Assembly: GCA_944393685.1 (NCBI GenBank)
Contig: CALYAW010000004.1
Span: 1 to 64,000 of the forward strand
Direction of reading: 5' to 3'
Length of the DNA stretch: 64,000 nt
Source: an uncultured Alphaproteobacteria bacterium
GTDB taxonomy: Bacteria > Pseudomonadota > Alphaproteobacteria > RF32 > CAG-239
The translations under genes were made by a program, and so were the position numbers. The notes below the pieces were generated by a model that searched no databases, was not told where the DNA came from, and saw only the letters and a list, made by a program, of their open reading frames with translations. Of the stretch, positions 34,863-44,666 are shown piece after piece; positions within the stretch are counted from its first letter, which is position 1; each line of letters starts with the position of its first letter.

Positions 34863-35603
34863 ATGAAAAGACTGGCATTAATATTGGGACTTGTTTTAAC
34901 TGTTTCCGCCTGTGCATCCACACCGGAAGAACCGGAACATCTTTCCGTTGAGCGCCTATATAACAGAGCCTATAAAAGCCTGAATAAAACTCAATATGCC
35001 AAAGCCGCCGAGAATTTTGAGAAAGTCGAGCTTGAGCATCCATACTCAAAATGGGCCACAAAAGCCAAATTAATGGGGGCGTATGCTTATTACAAAGACC
35101 AAAAATACGACGATGCGATAATGGCTTTAGATCGTTTTATCAAATATCATCCCGGCAACAAAGACATTGCATATGCATATTATATGAAAGGTTTGTGCTA
35201 CTACGAACAGATTGTTGGTATTGAAAAAGATCAGGAAAACACCAAATTGGCAATGGAATCGTTTAATCAGGTAATCGTTCGTTTTCCCGATACTGATTAC
35301 GCCGAAGATGCCGGCAAAAAAATGAATTTAATAAATGATCGTTTAGCCGGACACGAGATGGAGATAGGGCGTTTTTATCTTGGGCAGAACAATTATCTTT
35401 CCGCATTGAATCGTTTTTCGGTTGTAGTTACCAACTACCAAACAACGGCACACATTGAAGAGGCTCTATACCGTCAGGTTGAGATTTATCAGATTCTGGG
35501 GCTGAGTAAAGAGGCAACGGATGCCGCCAAAGTTTTGAACTACAATTATCCAAAATCCAAGTGGAATATTCGGGCACAAAAGATTATTAAGGCACAAAAA
35601 TAA
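34863..35603 (+). CDS. bamD: Outer membrane assembly lipoprotein BamD
   Basis: 246 residues. The signal peptide ends in a lipobox (TVSAC, Cys17). Five TPR-like repeats follow (LYNRAYKSLNKTQYAKAAENF; PYSKWATKAKLMGAYAYYKD; FNQVIVRFPDTDYAEDA). BamD is the essential lipoprotein of the BAM complex and docks onto BamA at the inner face of the outer membrane. It lies 9 bases after lpxC. Confidence 0.94.
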   Translation: MKRLALILGLVLTVSACASTPEEPEHLSVERLYNRAYKSLNKTQYAKAAENFEKVELEHPYSKWATKAKLMGAYAYYKDQKYDDAIMALDRFIKYHPGNKDIAYAYYMKGLCYYEQIVGIEKDQENTKLAMESFNQVIVRFPDTDYAEDAGKKMNLINDRLAGHEMEIGRFYLGQNNYLSALNRFSVVVTNYQTTAHIEEALYRQVEIYQILGLSKEATDAAKVLNYNYPKSKWNIRAQKIIKAQK

Positions 35604-35604
35604 C

Positions 35605-37269
35605 ATGCTTCAGTCTCTTTCAATACGCAACGTTGTTCTAATTGACAAACTGGATTTAGATTTTAAGCCGGGGCTGAGCGTTTTGACAGGAGAGACGGGA
35701 GCCGGCAAATCTATTTTGTTAGATTCTTTGGGATTGGTTTTAGGTAAAAGAGCGGAAACATCTCTTATTCGCCGCGATGCGGAAAAGTTGAGTGTTACGG
35801 CTGTTTTTGATTGTGAGCCAAATAATAGAGAATTTAAAGAACTCTTAGAAGAAAACGAACTTGATGTTTCTGACGAAATCATAATCAAGCGCACGCTCGA
35901 TCAATCAGGCAAAGGCAAAATATTTTTCAATGACCAACCAATTAGCGCCAAACTTCTCAAAGATATTGGTAAATATCTGGTTGAAATACATGGTCAATTT
36001 GATAATCAAGGGTTGCTCAATCCCGCCAATCATAAAGATGTTTTGGATTTATATGGTAATTTGGAAGAGCTTGTAACGGCAAGCAGGAGCGCATACCAAG
36101 AATATAAAAACGCCACAGATAAGAGAATTCGAGCAGAGGCAGAAATAGCCAAAGCTAAAGAAGAAGAAGACAATCTTCGTCATTGGGTACAAGAGCTTGA
36201 AAGAATTAATCCTCGTCCTGGAGAAGAAAATGAGTTGTCGTCTCGCCGTCAAGAATTGATGCATGCCGAAAAGATTATGGAAAGTCTTAATTACGCATAT
36301 TCTGTTTTAACTCAGGGACGAGATGTGCAATCGGCTCTGCGCGCTGCAGAAAATGCGCTTGATAAAGCAAACCAATATGTAGATGGTCGTTACTCGGAGA
36401 TTTATGATGCGCTCGATAGAGCTCTGATAGAAATTATAGACGCGCAAGAGCGTATAGAAACAGCTTCTGCCGACATAAATCTTAGTGCCGACGAGCAAGA
36501 ACAAATAGACAGCCGTTTGTTTGCCCTAAAAGATTTGGCGCGCAAGCATGGTGTTGGAATAGACGAGCTTTCAGATACTTTGCAAAAATTTAAGGATCGG
36601 TTGGCAACCATAGAGTTGGGCGAAGAGGGTATCATATCTTTGCGCAGAGTTGAGCAAGAAAAACGCCGCCTTTACATAGAGGCAGCCGATAAGCTGCATC
36701 AGGCGCGTATGGATGCGGCAGCCAAGCTTGATGCCGCGGTTATGTTAGAATTGCCACCGCTTAAAATGGAAAAGGCCAAGTTTGCAACCATCATTGATCG
36801 TAAAGAAGAAAACGCATGGTCAGAAAGCGGTTTTGATAATGTTTATTTTACGGTAGCCACCAATCCAAATTCTCCGCAAGGACCAATTAATAAAATAGCA
36901 TCAGGCGGCGAATTGGCTCGTTTTATGTTAGCTCTAAAAGTCAATTTGGCTGAAAGTTCAAGTGTAAGTACGATGATTTTTGATGAAGTTGATGCCGGCG
37001 TCGGGGGAGCTACGGCACAAGCGGTGGGAGAGCGGCTCTCTAAGCTAGGCCAAAAGGTTCAAGTTATGGTTGTGACACATTCTCCGCAAGTGGCAGCTAG
37101 GGGTAGTACCCATTTCAAGGTTGAAAAAGAAACGCAAAACAACATTACCACGACGCATGTTAGAGAACTGAGTTCTTCTGAAAAGAGAGAAGAAATAGCC
37201 AGAATGCTGGCAGGAGCAACCATCACTGCGGAAGCCAGAGCTGCAGCCGAAGTTCTGCTCGCCGGATAA
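35605..37269 (+). CDS. recN: DNA repair ATPase RecN
   Basis: A 554-residue SMC-like ATPase for double-strand break repair. Walker A GETGAGKS (29-36) and the ABC signature ASGGELARFMLALK with Walker B TMIFDEVDAGVGG flank two long coiled-coil arms (about 150-370). The ending QVMVVTHSPQVAARGSTHFKV is typical. It starts one base after the bamD stop. Unlike in many bacteria, it has no LexA box directly upstream, since it is inside an operon. Confidence 0.96.
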   Translation: MLQSLSIRNVVLIDKLDLDFKPGLSVLTGETGAGKSILLDSLGLVLGKRAETSLIRRDAEKLSVTAVFDCEPNNREFKELLEENELDVSDEIIIKRTLDQSGKGKIFFNDQPISAKLLKDIGKYLVEIHGQFDNQGLLNPANHKDVLDLYGNLEELVTASRSAYQEYKNATDKRIRAEAEIAKAKEEEDNLRHWVQELERINPRPGEENELSSRRQELMHAEKIMESLNYAYSVLTQGRDVQSALRAAENALDKANQYVDGRYSEIYDALDRALIEIIDAQERIETASADINLSADEQEQIDSRLFALKDLARKHGVGIDELSDTLQKFKDRLATIELGEEGIISLRRVEQEKRRLYIEAADKLHQARMDAAAKLDAAVMLELPPLKMEKAKFATIIDRKEENAWSESGFDNVYFTVATNPNSPQGPINKIASGGELARFMLALKVNLAESSSVSTMIFDEVDAGVGGATAQAVGERLSKLGQKVQVMVVTHSPQVAARGSTHFKVEKETQNNITTTHVRELSSSEKREEIARMLAGATITAEARAAAEVLLAG

Positions 37270-37364
37270 AATAAAACTCATTTCATTCCTAAAAACTCTT
37301 GAGAAAATAATTTGCATGCGTTATCGTAGGCGCAACGTAAATTTTTTATAAGAGAGTCTTAGAA

Positions 37365-38795
37365 ATGAAAACACGTACTCGTTTTGCCCCCAGCCCGACA
37401 GGTTATATGCACATTGGTAATCTGCGCACGGCATTGTATGAATATCTGATAGCCAAAGCAAGTGGCGGAGATTTTATTTTACGAATTGAAGATACCGATC
37501 AAAAAAGGTATGTTGAAGGGGCAACGGAGATTATATACAATACGCTTAAGACAGTTGGCATGAATTGGGATGAAGGGCCTGATATCGGAGGGAATTTTGG
37601 TCCTTATGTTCAATCCGAGCGCAAAGATTTATATGCTCCTTATGCTCACAAATTAGTAGAACTCGGAGGAGCTCATTATTGTTTTTGCGGAGAACGAGAA
37701 GAACAATATGATGAAGACGGAAACGAAATAATATGCAAGTTTGAAGATCCGTGCAAAAAAATTCCGCTAGAAGAAGCAAAAAAACGAGTTGCTTCAGGAG
37801 AGCCGTATGTTATTCGTCAAACCATCAATAAAACCGGAAAATCCAAATATGAAGATAAGGTATATGGAATAATAGAAATAGATTATGATGAGCTTGATGA
37901 AGGAGTTCTTTTAAAATCGGATGGTTTTCCGACATATAACTTTGCCAACGTGATAGATGATCATCTGATGGAAATTACACATGTTGTTCGCGGCAACGAA
38001 TATTTACCCTCAACGCCCAAATACAATTTAATGTATGACACGTTTGGATGGCAGCGCCCAGTCTATGTTCATTTACCTACAGTAATGAAAGATGCACAGC
38101 ACAAGCTGTCCAAAAGAAATGGCGATGCTTCTTTTCAAGATTTGGTTGCCAAAGGCTATCTTCCGGAAGCAATTATTAACTATATAGCCCTTTTGGGATG
38201 GAATCCCGGAACGGAAGAAGAAATCTTCTCAATCAAAGAGTTGGAGAAAATATTCTCGGTGGATCGTCTGAATAAATCCCCTGCTATTTTTGATATTGTA
38301 AAGTTGACATGGATGAATGGAGTATACATCAGGTCATTAGAGGCGACTAAATTTCATGAATTGGCTCTTCCTTATTATAAAGATGTTCCATCAAATGTTG
38401 ATATGCAAGCTCTTAGCAGCGTATTGCAACCACGTATAGAAACACTTGCTCAAATTTCGGAGCAAGTAGATTTTATTATATCTGTTCCGAATTATGGAGC
38501 AGAACTATACATTAATAAGAAAATGAAAACCGATGTAGATGTTGCCAAAGGAATCTTGCCGGAAATCAAGAGTGTATTGCAGCAGCAAAAAGAATGGACA
38601 AATGAATCTTTGTTTGAAAGTTTAAAATCTCTGGCAGAGAAACTTGGTGTCAAAAATGGTCAGGTTTTATATCCTGCACGGATTGCCTTAAGCGGCAAAG
38701 AAACCACTCCCGGAGGAGCTACGGAAATAGCAGTGATTTTGGGGAAGGAAGAAACACTGAAACGAATAGAACAAGCAATTGCAAAACTGGCCTAA
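37365..38795 (+). CDS. gltX: Glutamyl-tRNA synthetase (Clostridia-like)
   Basis: 476 residues, class I. RFAPSPTGYMHIGNLRTALY carries HIGH as HIGN (16-19), and the KMSKS loop is KLSKRNG near residue 247. It charges tRNA-Glu. Segments such as MEITHVVRGNEYLPSTPKYN, VMKDAQHKLSKRNGDASF and SPAIFDIVKLTWMNGVYIR read like Clostridia/Bacillota GluRS rather than the usual alphaproteobacterial forms; this is from memory of the families, not a search. It stands as a single gene with a terminator. Confidence 0.95.
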   Translation: MKTRTRFAPSPTGYMHIGNLRTALYEYLIAKASGGDFILRIEDTDQKRYVEGATEIIYNTLKTVGMNWDEGPDIGGNFGPYVQSERKDLYAPYAHKLVELGGAHYCFCGEREEQYDEDGNEIICKFEDPCKKIPLEEAKKRVASGEPYVIRQTINKTGKSKYEDKVYGIIEIDYDELDEGVLLKSDGFPTYNFANVIDDHLMEITHVVRGNEYLPSTPKYNLMYDTFGWQRPVYVHLPTVMKDAQHKLSKRNGDASFQDLVAKGYLPEAIINYIALLGWNPGTEEEIFSIKELEKIFSVDRLNKSPAIFDIVKLTWMNGVYIRSLEATKFHELALPYYKDVPSNVDMQALSSVLQPRIETLAQISEQVDFIISVPNYGAELYINKKMKTDVDVAKGILPEIKSVLQQQKEWTNESLFESLKSLAEKLGVKNGQVLYPARIALSGKETTPGGATEIAVILGKEETLKRIEQAIAKLA

Positions 38796-38799
38796 AAAC

Positions 38800-38838
38800 A
38801 GAAAGCGGGGATGTAAAAATCCCCGCTTTCCCGTTTCC
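38800..38838 (+). terminator. Hairpin terminator after gltX
   Basis: GAAAGCGGGGAT and ATCCCCGCTTTC form a strong stem (38801-38830). The following T tract is poor (CCGTTTCCCG), so termination may be incomplete. Confidence 0.65.
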
Positions 38839-38859
38839 CGCTAAAAAAGACTAAAGAAC

Positions 38860-38958
38860 ATTATATTTCTTTTGTCACATATGGGGAAACGCAGGTGTTC
38901 ACTCTAACCGGCAAAAGAAATATAATTTCTTTATTTTACAAACCATCATCGTGAACAC
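38860..38958 (+). other. Interleaved inverted repeats, possible pseudoknot RNA
   Basis: ATTATATTTCTTTTG (38860-38874) is perfectly complementary to CAAAAGAAATATAAT (38912-38926). The loop holds GTGTTCAC (38895-38902), which is perfectly complementary to GTGAACAC (38951-38958) beyond the first stem. The two stems interleave, as in an H-type pseudoknot. The element lies between gltX and the gene at 39074. It might be a regulatory leader or a mobile-element end. No known riboswitch was recognised. Confidence 0.5.
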
Positions 38959-39073
38959 GATAACATATAATCAAAAAACTCAGACAAACAAGCCTCCCTA
39001 TACTAATTGTCTAAAATCACTTTTGTTTTGTGATGAAATATGCTATGTTATAAAGATGAAGATGGAGTATGAT

Positions 39074-39739
39074 ATGGAAATTGATCCAGGCAAAGTGCAC
39101 ACATACAATCAAGCTTATCGCCGGTGGTTGACCTCGATACCGGAAGATAGCTATCGTTATGAATGCGATATTTGCTATTGTTTGGCTCATGTTATAGCTT
39201 CAAATGCCAAAAAAGACGGTTATGAACCATTAAAAATATGTTCCATGAGCTCCAAGCGCGGAGATGAGTTCAAAAATTATGTCAGTGTTAATCTAAGAAA
39301 TGAGGAAACAAAACAGTTTGAAGAAATCAAATATGATTATCATATTGCCACAGCGATAGAAGTTCCACTGTATAAAGATAGCCCCAAGACAGAATTTTTG
39401 GTTGCAGATCCGATATTATTTGGAAAAGATTTGGTTACACTCAAACAGTGGAAACAGGCCATGGGATGTCCGGATTATGATTTTCATATGGCACCATTTG
39501 GGAAGCCTTTATTGGCCTCTCCAAGCGGATACAACATCATGAAGGGAGACCCTTCGGATTTGGATGCCGATGCGGCAAGGCAAATAGATAACGCTCTCAA
39601 AAATATAGAACGCTGCAAAAATTTGGCAGCCATAGGCTGGAAAAAAGAAATGCCAAAAAAATATGCACCATTGGTATCGTTACTCATCCGTTCATTGTCA
39701 AAAGACAAGATACTCACTCCAAAATTCCCAACCAGATAG
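39074..39739 (+). CDS. Putative protein-glutaminase-like cysteine enzyme
   Basis: A 221-residue protein with no signal peptide. It has the Cys-His-Asp order of the Chryseobacterium protein-glutaminase family: CYCLAH (Cys34, His39) resembles CYARAH, then YDYHIATAIEV (His90) resembles WYHVAP, then VADPILF (Asp112) resembles the IDPSLF motif, followed by a Trp (126). Such enzymes deamidate protein glutamines; related folds occur in bacterial toxins and effectors. ATG 39074 has GGAG six bases upstream; the longer in-frame extension to 38951 runs through the structured region and is probably not coding. It is a lone gene flanked by structured DNA. Confidence 0.55.
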   Translation: MEIDPGKVHTYNQAYRRWLTSIPEDSYRYECDICYCLAHVIASNAKKDGYEPLKICSMSSKRGDEFKNYVSVNLRNEETKQFEEIKYDYHIATAIEVPLYKDSPKTEFLVADPILFGKDLVTLKQWKQAMGCPDYDFHMAPFGKPLLASPSGYNIMKGDPSDLDADAARQIDNALKNIERCKNLAAIGWKKEMPKKYAPLVSLLIRSLSKDKILTPKFPTR

Positions 39740-39740
39740 A

Positions 39741-39866
39741 TATCCCCCAGTAAACTGGGGGTTCTATAACTGCTACAAACCTTGCGGTTTGACCACGCTC
39801 GTTGGCGTGGAGCGGTGTTGTTCCAACACCTTGACATTCAGCCCCGAGTAAACTCGGGGTTTTCTG
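39741..39866 (+). mobile_element. Chain of palindromes, possible IS200/IS605-type end
   Basis: Five hairpins lie in about 120 bases: CCCCCAG-TAAA-CTGGGGG (39744-39761), AAACC-TTGC-GGTTT (near 39778-39790), CCACGC...GCGTGG (39793-39810), GGTGTTG-TTC-CAACACC (39814-39830) and CCCCGAG-TAAA-CTCGGGG (39842-39859). The outer two share the same loop and near-identical stems. Such subterminal palindromes mark IS200/IS605 ends and their non-autonomous relatives. No transposase or TnpB is present, so this would be a remnant or a small passive element. A structured RNA is the alternative. Confidence 0.4.
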
Positions 39867-39881
39867 TAAGGCAACTAATAA

Positions 39882-39914
39882 AAAAAACAGCCCTTATTCA
39901 AGGACTGTTTTTAT
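39882..39914 (-). terminator. Terminator after eno
   Basis: On the minus strand AACAGTCCTTG and AAGGGCTGTT pair with one mismatch, followed by a T run. It lies 17 bases beyond the eno stop codon. Confidence 0.7.
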
Positions 39915-39930
39915 GTTAAAATATTTCAGA

Positions 39931-41217
<1,287 letters not shown>

Positions 41218-41381
41218 CTAATAAATTAAAAATGCACTGGCTATAACTTGGTGTATTTTACGTCCGATGTCAAGTAAAACTCTTGCAAAGAGCAATGCTT
41301 TTTTATAAGTTTTATAAAAATGTTGTATATTATGCCCAAAGCATATAAACTGAGTAAAACGCAGAGTTTGGGAGATAAAAG

Positions 41382-41834
41382 ATGTTTTCTGAAAAATGGC
41401 ATAAACGTTTTATGGAAGTTGCTGAGTTAGTCAAGACCTGGTCAAAAGATCCCTCAACAAAAGTGGGAGCCGTAGTTGTTGGCCCGGATAGAGAAATTCG
41501 TTCAACGGGCTATAATGGATTGGTCAGAGGGGTAGACGACAACAAGCCCGAGCGCTTAGAGCGTCCAACAAAATATGATTTTTTTGAACATGCCGAACGC
41601 AATGCCGTTTATAATGCGTGTTTGATAGGTGCGTCATTAAAAGGCTGTGTTATATATGTAACCTCAATGCCGTGTCCGGATTGTGCGCGCGCCATAATAC
41701 AATCCGGTATAAAGATGGTTGTTACGCACAAATTTGAAGCAGATTCAAACGCCCCTTCTGGTACATGGAGAGATAAATTGGTCTATTCCGAGGAGATGTT
41801 TCGAGAGGCTGGAGTAGAGTGTCTCTATTTATAA
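41382..41834 (+). CDS. Deoxycytidylate (dCMP) deaminase
   Basis: A 150-residue zinc deaminase that converts dCMP to dUMP for dTTP supply. HAERNAVY gives the zinc His and catalytic Glu, and PCPDCARA gives the two zinc Cys. STGYNGLVRGV and the size fit the dCMP/ComEB group rather than cytidine or tRNA deaminases. It has a GGGAG ribosome site before ATG 41382 and is followed by a noncoding gap. Confidence 0.88.
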   Translation: MFSEKWHKRFMEVAELVKTWSKDPSTKVGAVVVGPDREIRSTGYNGLVRGVDDNKPERLERPTKYDFFEHAERNAVYNACLIGASLKGCVIYVTSMPCPDCARAIIQSGIKMVVTHKFEADSNAPSGTWRDKLVYSEEMFREAGVECLYL

Positions 41835-41870
41835 TATAAAAATTCATAATCAGACTTTAAATTGGAAAGT

Positions 41871-41887
41871 TTGGCGCCTATATAGCA
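41871..41887 (+). promoter_or_regulatory. Possible sigma-54 promoter before the LuxR-type regulator
   Basis: TTGGCGCCTATATAGCA places GG and GC 12 bases apart and matches TTGGC-N-C at -24 and GCA at -12, with TA instead of TT. The predicted start near 41898 leaves an 84-base leader. The match is weaker than the fliK promoter. Confidence 0.35.
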
Positions 41888-41981
41888 GACAAAAGCATTA
41901 ACGCAATTTTAAAATTTGACTGATAGGCTTTTTTCAGCATGGACTACGGACTATAAGCGGTTTTGATGCAGGAGAAATCAG

Positions 41982-42605
41982 ATGAAGATTCTTATCGCGG
42001 ACGACCATGCTTTGTTTCGTGACGGCCTAAGCATGAATTTAGAAAAGTTGGCACCTCAGGCAATTATTTCTCAAGCAGCTAATTTTACTCAAGCACAAAA
42101 AATAGCAGCTTCTGAGCCAAATTTGAACTTGATCATCATAGACTTGGATATGCCGGATATGTCTTGGGAAGAAGGCTTGTGCAATTTGCAAAAAGCAGCA
42201 CCCAAGGCTCGTATAGTAGTCATTTCGGCATCAGATGAAAGCAGAAATATCAAAAAGGCGCTAGAGTTGGGAGTGTCGGGCTATATATCTAAAAGAATGG
42301 ATACCAAAGTCTTAAATTCTGCATTGCAGCTAATTATAGACGGAGGAACTTATCTTCCGCCTTCAATTGTGGAAAAAGGGGGTGTCGGTAATTCAGGTTT
42401 GAGAAGCAGCGGCAAACATTTGACGTCGCGCCAATCAGAAGTTTTAGGATATGTGGCAGAGGGAATGTCAAACAAGCAAATAGCCTATGAGATGGGTGTA
42501 TCAGAAGCAACGGTAAAATTGCATATAAACGCATTATTGCGTGCCGTTGGAGCAACCAATCGAACACAAGCAGTTGTAATAGCCCAAAAAATGGGCATAA
42601 TATAA
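41982..42605 (+). CDS. NarL/FixJ-family response regulator (orphan)
   Basis: 207 residues. The receiver domain (1-120) has the acidic pair DD at 7-8, phosphoacceptor Asp54 (IIIDLDMPD) and Lys at the end of strand five (SKRMD). The LuxR-type helix-turn-helix (about 140-205) is clear: LTSRQSEVLGYVAEGMSNKQ then MGVSEATVKLHINALLRAVG. No histidine kinase gene is adjacent, so its partner is unknown. A GGAG site precedes the ATG. Confidence 0.9.
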   Translation: MKILIADDHALFRDGLSMNLEKLAPQAIISQAANFTQAQKIAASEPNLNLIIIDLDMPDMSWEEGLCNLQKAAPKARIVVISASDESRNIKKALELGVSGYISKRMDTKVLNSALQLIIDGGTYLPPSIVEKGGVGNSGLRSSGKHLTSRQSEVLGYVAEGMSNKQIAYEMGVSEATVKLHINALLRAVGATNRTQAVVIAQKMGII

Positions 42606-42632
42606 AAGCTCTGTTTACAACAGAGCTTTTGT
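42604..42632. terminator. Bidirectional terminator
   Basis: AAAAGCTCTGTT and AACAGAGCTTTT form a perfect 12-bp stem with a 3-base loop between convergent genes. Confidence 0.85.
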
Positions 42633-42644
42633 CAAAACAAGATA

Positions 42645-43109
42645 TTATATTCCGTTATAAGGAATAACGCGGGCTTGTCTGCCATATAAGACAATACATC
42701 TTTGCCCCGGTGTTAAAAGTTCGTTTGCGCCCTGAACAACAGTTGCTAATCCACCGTTATCCAGTTGGATAACATATTCGTAAGCAGCTTGTTTTGAGAG
42801 TTGTCCTTGAGCTGCATCGCCGGCAATTCCGCCGACAACAGCACCGCCTATAGCGCCCAAGATATGAGCGGTATCCCCGCCGCCGATAGTTGATCCTGCA
42901 ACACCGCCAGCCGCGGCGCCAATCAATGTTCCGGCATTATTGTCGTTACTTTTTACGGTAACTTGACGCACGCTCAAAATAACACCTTTTGCGGCGCGAT
43001 TCACTTCTCCGGTTGAAGAAGCATAATAGTCGTTTGTTCCAATATCGGCAGTACAAGCGTTGATGGCGAGCAAAGCGGGAATAATCAATAAAAGAGCAGA
43101 TTTTTTCAT
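42645..43109 (-). CDS. Glycine-zipper outer-membrane lipoprotein (SlyB/PcP-like)
   Basis: 154 residues. The signal peptide ends with lipobox INAC (Cys19). Residues 60-102 form a glycine-zipper double segment (GTLIGAAAGGVAGSTIGGG, then ILGAIGGAVVGGIAGDAA) as in 17-kDa antigen/SlyB proteins. The C-terminus is a small beta domain (YEYVIQLDNGGLATVVQ). Likely anchored in the outer membrane and stabilising it. Confidence 0.85.
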   Translation of the reverse strand: MKKSALLLIIPALLAINACTADIGTNDYYASSTGEVNRAAKGVILSVRQVTVKSNDNNAGTLIGAAAGGVAGSTIGGGDTAHILGAIGGAVVGGIAGDAAQGQLSKQAAYEYVIQLDNGGLATVVQGANELLTPGQRCIVLYGRQARVIPYNGI

Positions 43110-43268
43110 GAGATTTTCCTTAACTTCAATTTATTCCTAAATAGAATTTAATGTGTATAATAATGTTTGTCAATGCTGGACAACTTTATAAACTTGTAAT
43201 ATAGTAACCACCCGATTACAGGCAGTAATCTGATTTAGGATATAATGAATAAGGTAAGGTATATAAAA

Positions 43269-44657
43269 ATGTTGAAAAGAAGCAAAGTAATAGACCTCTT
43301 GCGTGCCGAAGCACCGATAAAAGAGGTATTGGTCAAGGGGTGGGTAAGGACGCGCCGCGATGCCAAAGATTTTTCTTTTATTGAAGTTAATGATGGCTCC
43401 TGCCTAAAAAATATCCAGATTATTGCCAATAATAATCTCTCCAATTATGATGAGGTTAAAAAACTTTCGACTGGCTCTTCTGTTTCAATCAAAGGAGAAT
43501 TGACGGATTCTAAAGGAGGTAATCAAAAATACGAAGTTATAGCTTCCGAGGTTGAGATTTATTCTTTGGCGCCGGAAGATTTTCCATTACAAAAAAAGAA
43601 ACATACCGACGAATACCTGCGCACGATTGCACATCTTCGTCCTCGAACCAACAAATACGGCGCGGCGTTTCGGGTTCGTTCGGAATTGTCCTATGCCATT
43701 CATAAATTTTTTAACGAGCGTGGTTTTCGTTATGTTCACACACCGATTATCACTGGTTCTGATTGTGAGGGCGCGGGAGAAATGTTTCAAGTTACGACAC
43801 TTGACTTGAATAATTTGCCTCGCACCAAGGAAGGAAAGGTTGACTACTCTCAAGACTTTTTCGGTAAAGAAGCGCATTTGACGGTATCAGGGCAGCTCAA
43901 TGGGGAGATGTATGCCTGCGCGCTCGGAGATATTTATACCTTTGGTCCAACTTTCAGAGCCGAAAATTCCAACACGACGCGCCATGCAGCCGAGTTCTGG
44001 ATGATTGAACCGGAAATGGCCTTTGCGGATATCTATGATGATATGGATTTGGCCGAAGACATGGTTCGTTATTGTGTTAAGCATGTAATGGAGCATTGTG
44101 CCGAAGATTTGGAACTGTTTAACAAATATGTAGAGCCGGGCCTTCTTGAAAAATTGAATACAATTGTTGATAAAGGCTTTGCTCGTATCACATATTCTGA
44201 GGCGATAGATATAATGCAAAAATCCGGACATAATTTTGAATATAAGCCGGAATTTGGGATTGACATGCAAACGGAACATGAGCGTTATCTTGCTGAGGTT
44301 CATTTCAAACGACCGGTAATTGTTCGCGATTATCCAAAGGAAATCAAAGCCTTTTATATGCGCCTAAATGATGATGGTCGTACGGTGGCGGCAATGGATG
44401 TTTTGGTTCCAGGCATTGGCGAGCTGATCGGCGGTTCTCAACGTGAAGAGCGTTATGATGTATTGGTTCAAAAGATACGAGATATGGGAATGCATGAAGA
44501 CGATTATGGCTGGTATCTCGATTCGCGAAAATATGGATCGGTTCCGCATGCCGGTTTTGGTTTAGGTTTTGAACGGATGATGATGCTCGTGACCGGTATT
44601 GGTAATATTCGGGATGTTATTCCTTTTCCAAGAACGCCAAAATCAGTTAACTTTTAG
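43269..44657 (+). CDS. asnS: Asparaginyl-tRNA synthetase
   Basis: About 462 residues, class IIb. The OB-fold ([25 protein letters not shown]) precedes the catalytic domain. Motif 2 is [21 protein letters not shown], which defines AsnRS against AspRS, and motif 3 is [18 protein letters not shown] 43269 is preferred to ATG 43245 because it has AAGG at a good distance and matches the usual N-terminus. It resembles Bacteroidetes AsnRS. Many alphaproteobacteria lack AsnRS and use the GatCAB route. Confidence 0.95.
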   Translation: MLKRSKVIDLLRAEAPIKEVLVKGWVRTRRDAKDFSFIEVNDGSCLKNIQIIANNNLSNYDEVKKLSTGSSVSIKGELTDSKGGNQKYEVIASEVEIYSLAPEDFPLQKKKHTDEYLRTIAHLRPRTNKYGAAFRVRSELSYAIHKFFNERGFRYVHTPIITGSDCEGAGEMFQVTTLDLNNLPRTKEGKVDYSQDFFGKEAHLTVSGQLNGEMYACALGDIYTFGPTFRAENSNTTRHAAEFWMIEPEMAFADIYDDMDLAEDMVRYCVKHVMEHCAEDLELFNKYVEPGLLEKLNTIVDKGFARITYSEAIDIMQKSGHNFEYKPEFGIDMQTEHERYLAEVHFKRPVIVRDYPKEIKAFYMRLNDDGRTVAAMDVLVPGIGELIGGSQREERYDVLVQKIRDMGMHEDDYGWYLDSRKYGSVPHAGFGLGFERMMMLVTGIGNIRDVIPFPRTPKSVNF

Positions 44658-44666
44658 AGAGGAAAG

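Noticed and set aside
38951..39073. N-terminal extension of the glutaminase-like protein
   Set aside because: It runs through the second stem of the structured element, and GGAG is correctly placed only for ATG 39074.
39741..39866. Hairpin chain as tRNA or CRISPR array
   Set aside because: The stems do not form a cloverleaf, there is no acceptor or T-loop consensus, and there are no equal-length spacers between identical repeats.
41220..41280. TTGACA on the minus strand as the eno promoter
   Set aside because: No acceptable -10 lies 16-18 bases downstream; nearest TATA-like sites are 20 or more bases away.
43241..43246. TATAAT as the asnS promoter
   Set aside because: No good -35 lies 16-18 bases upstream, and it overlaps a possible start codon.
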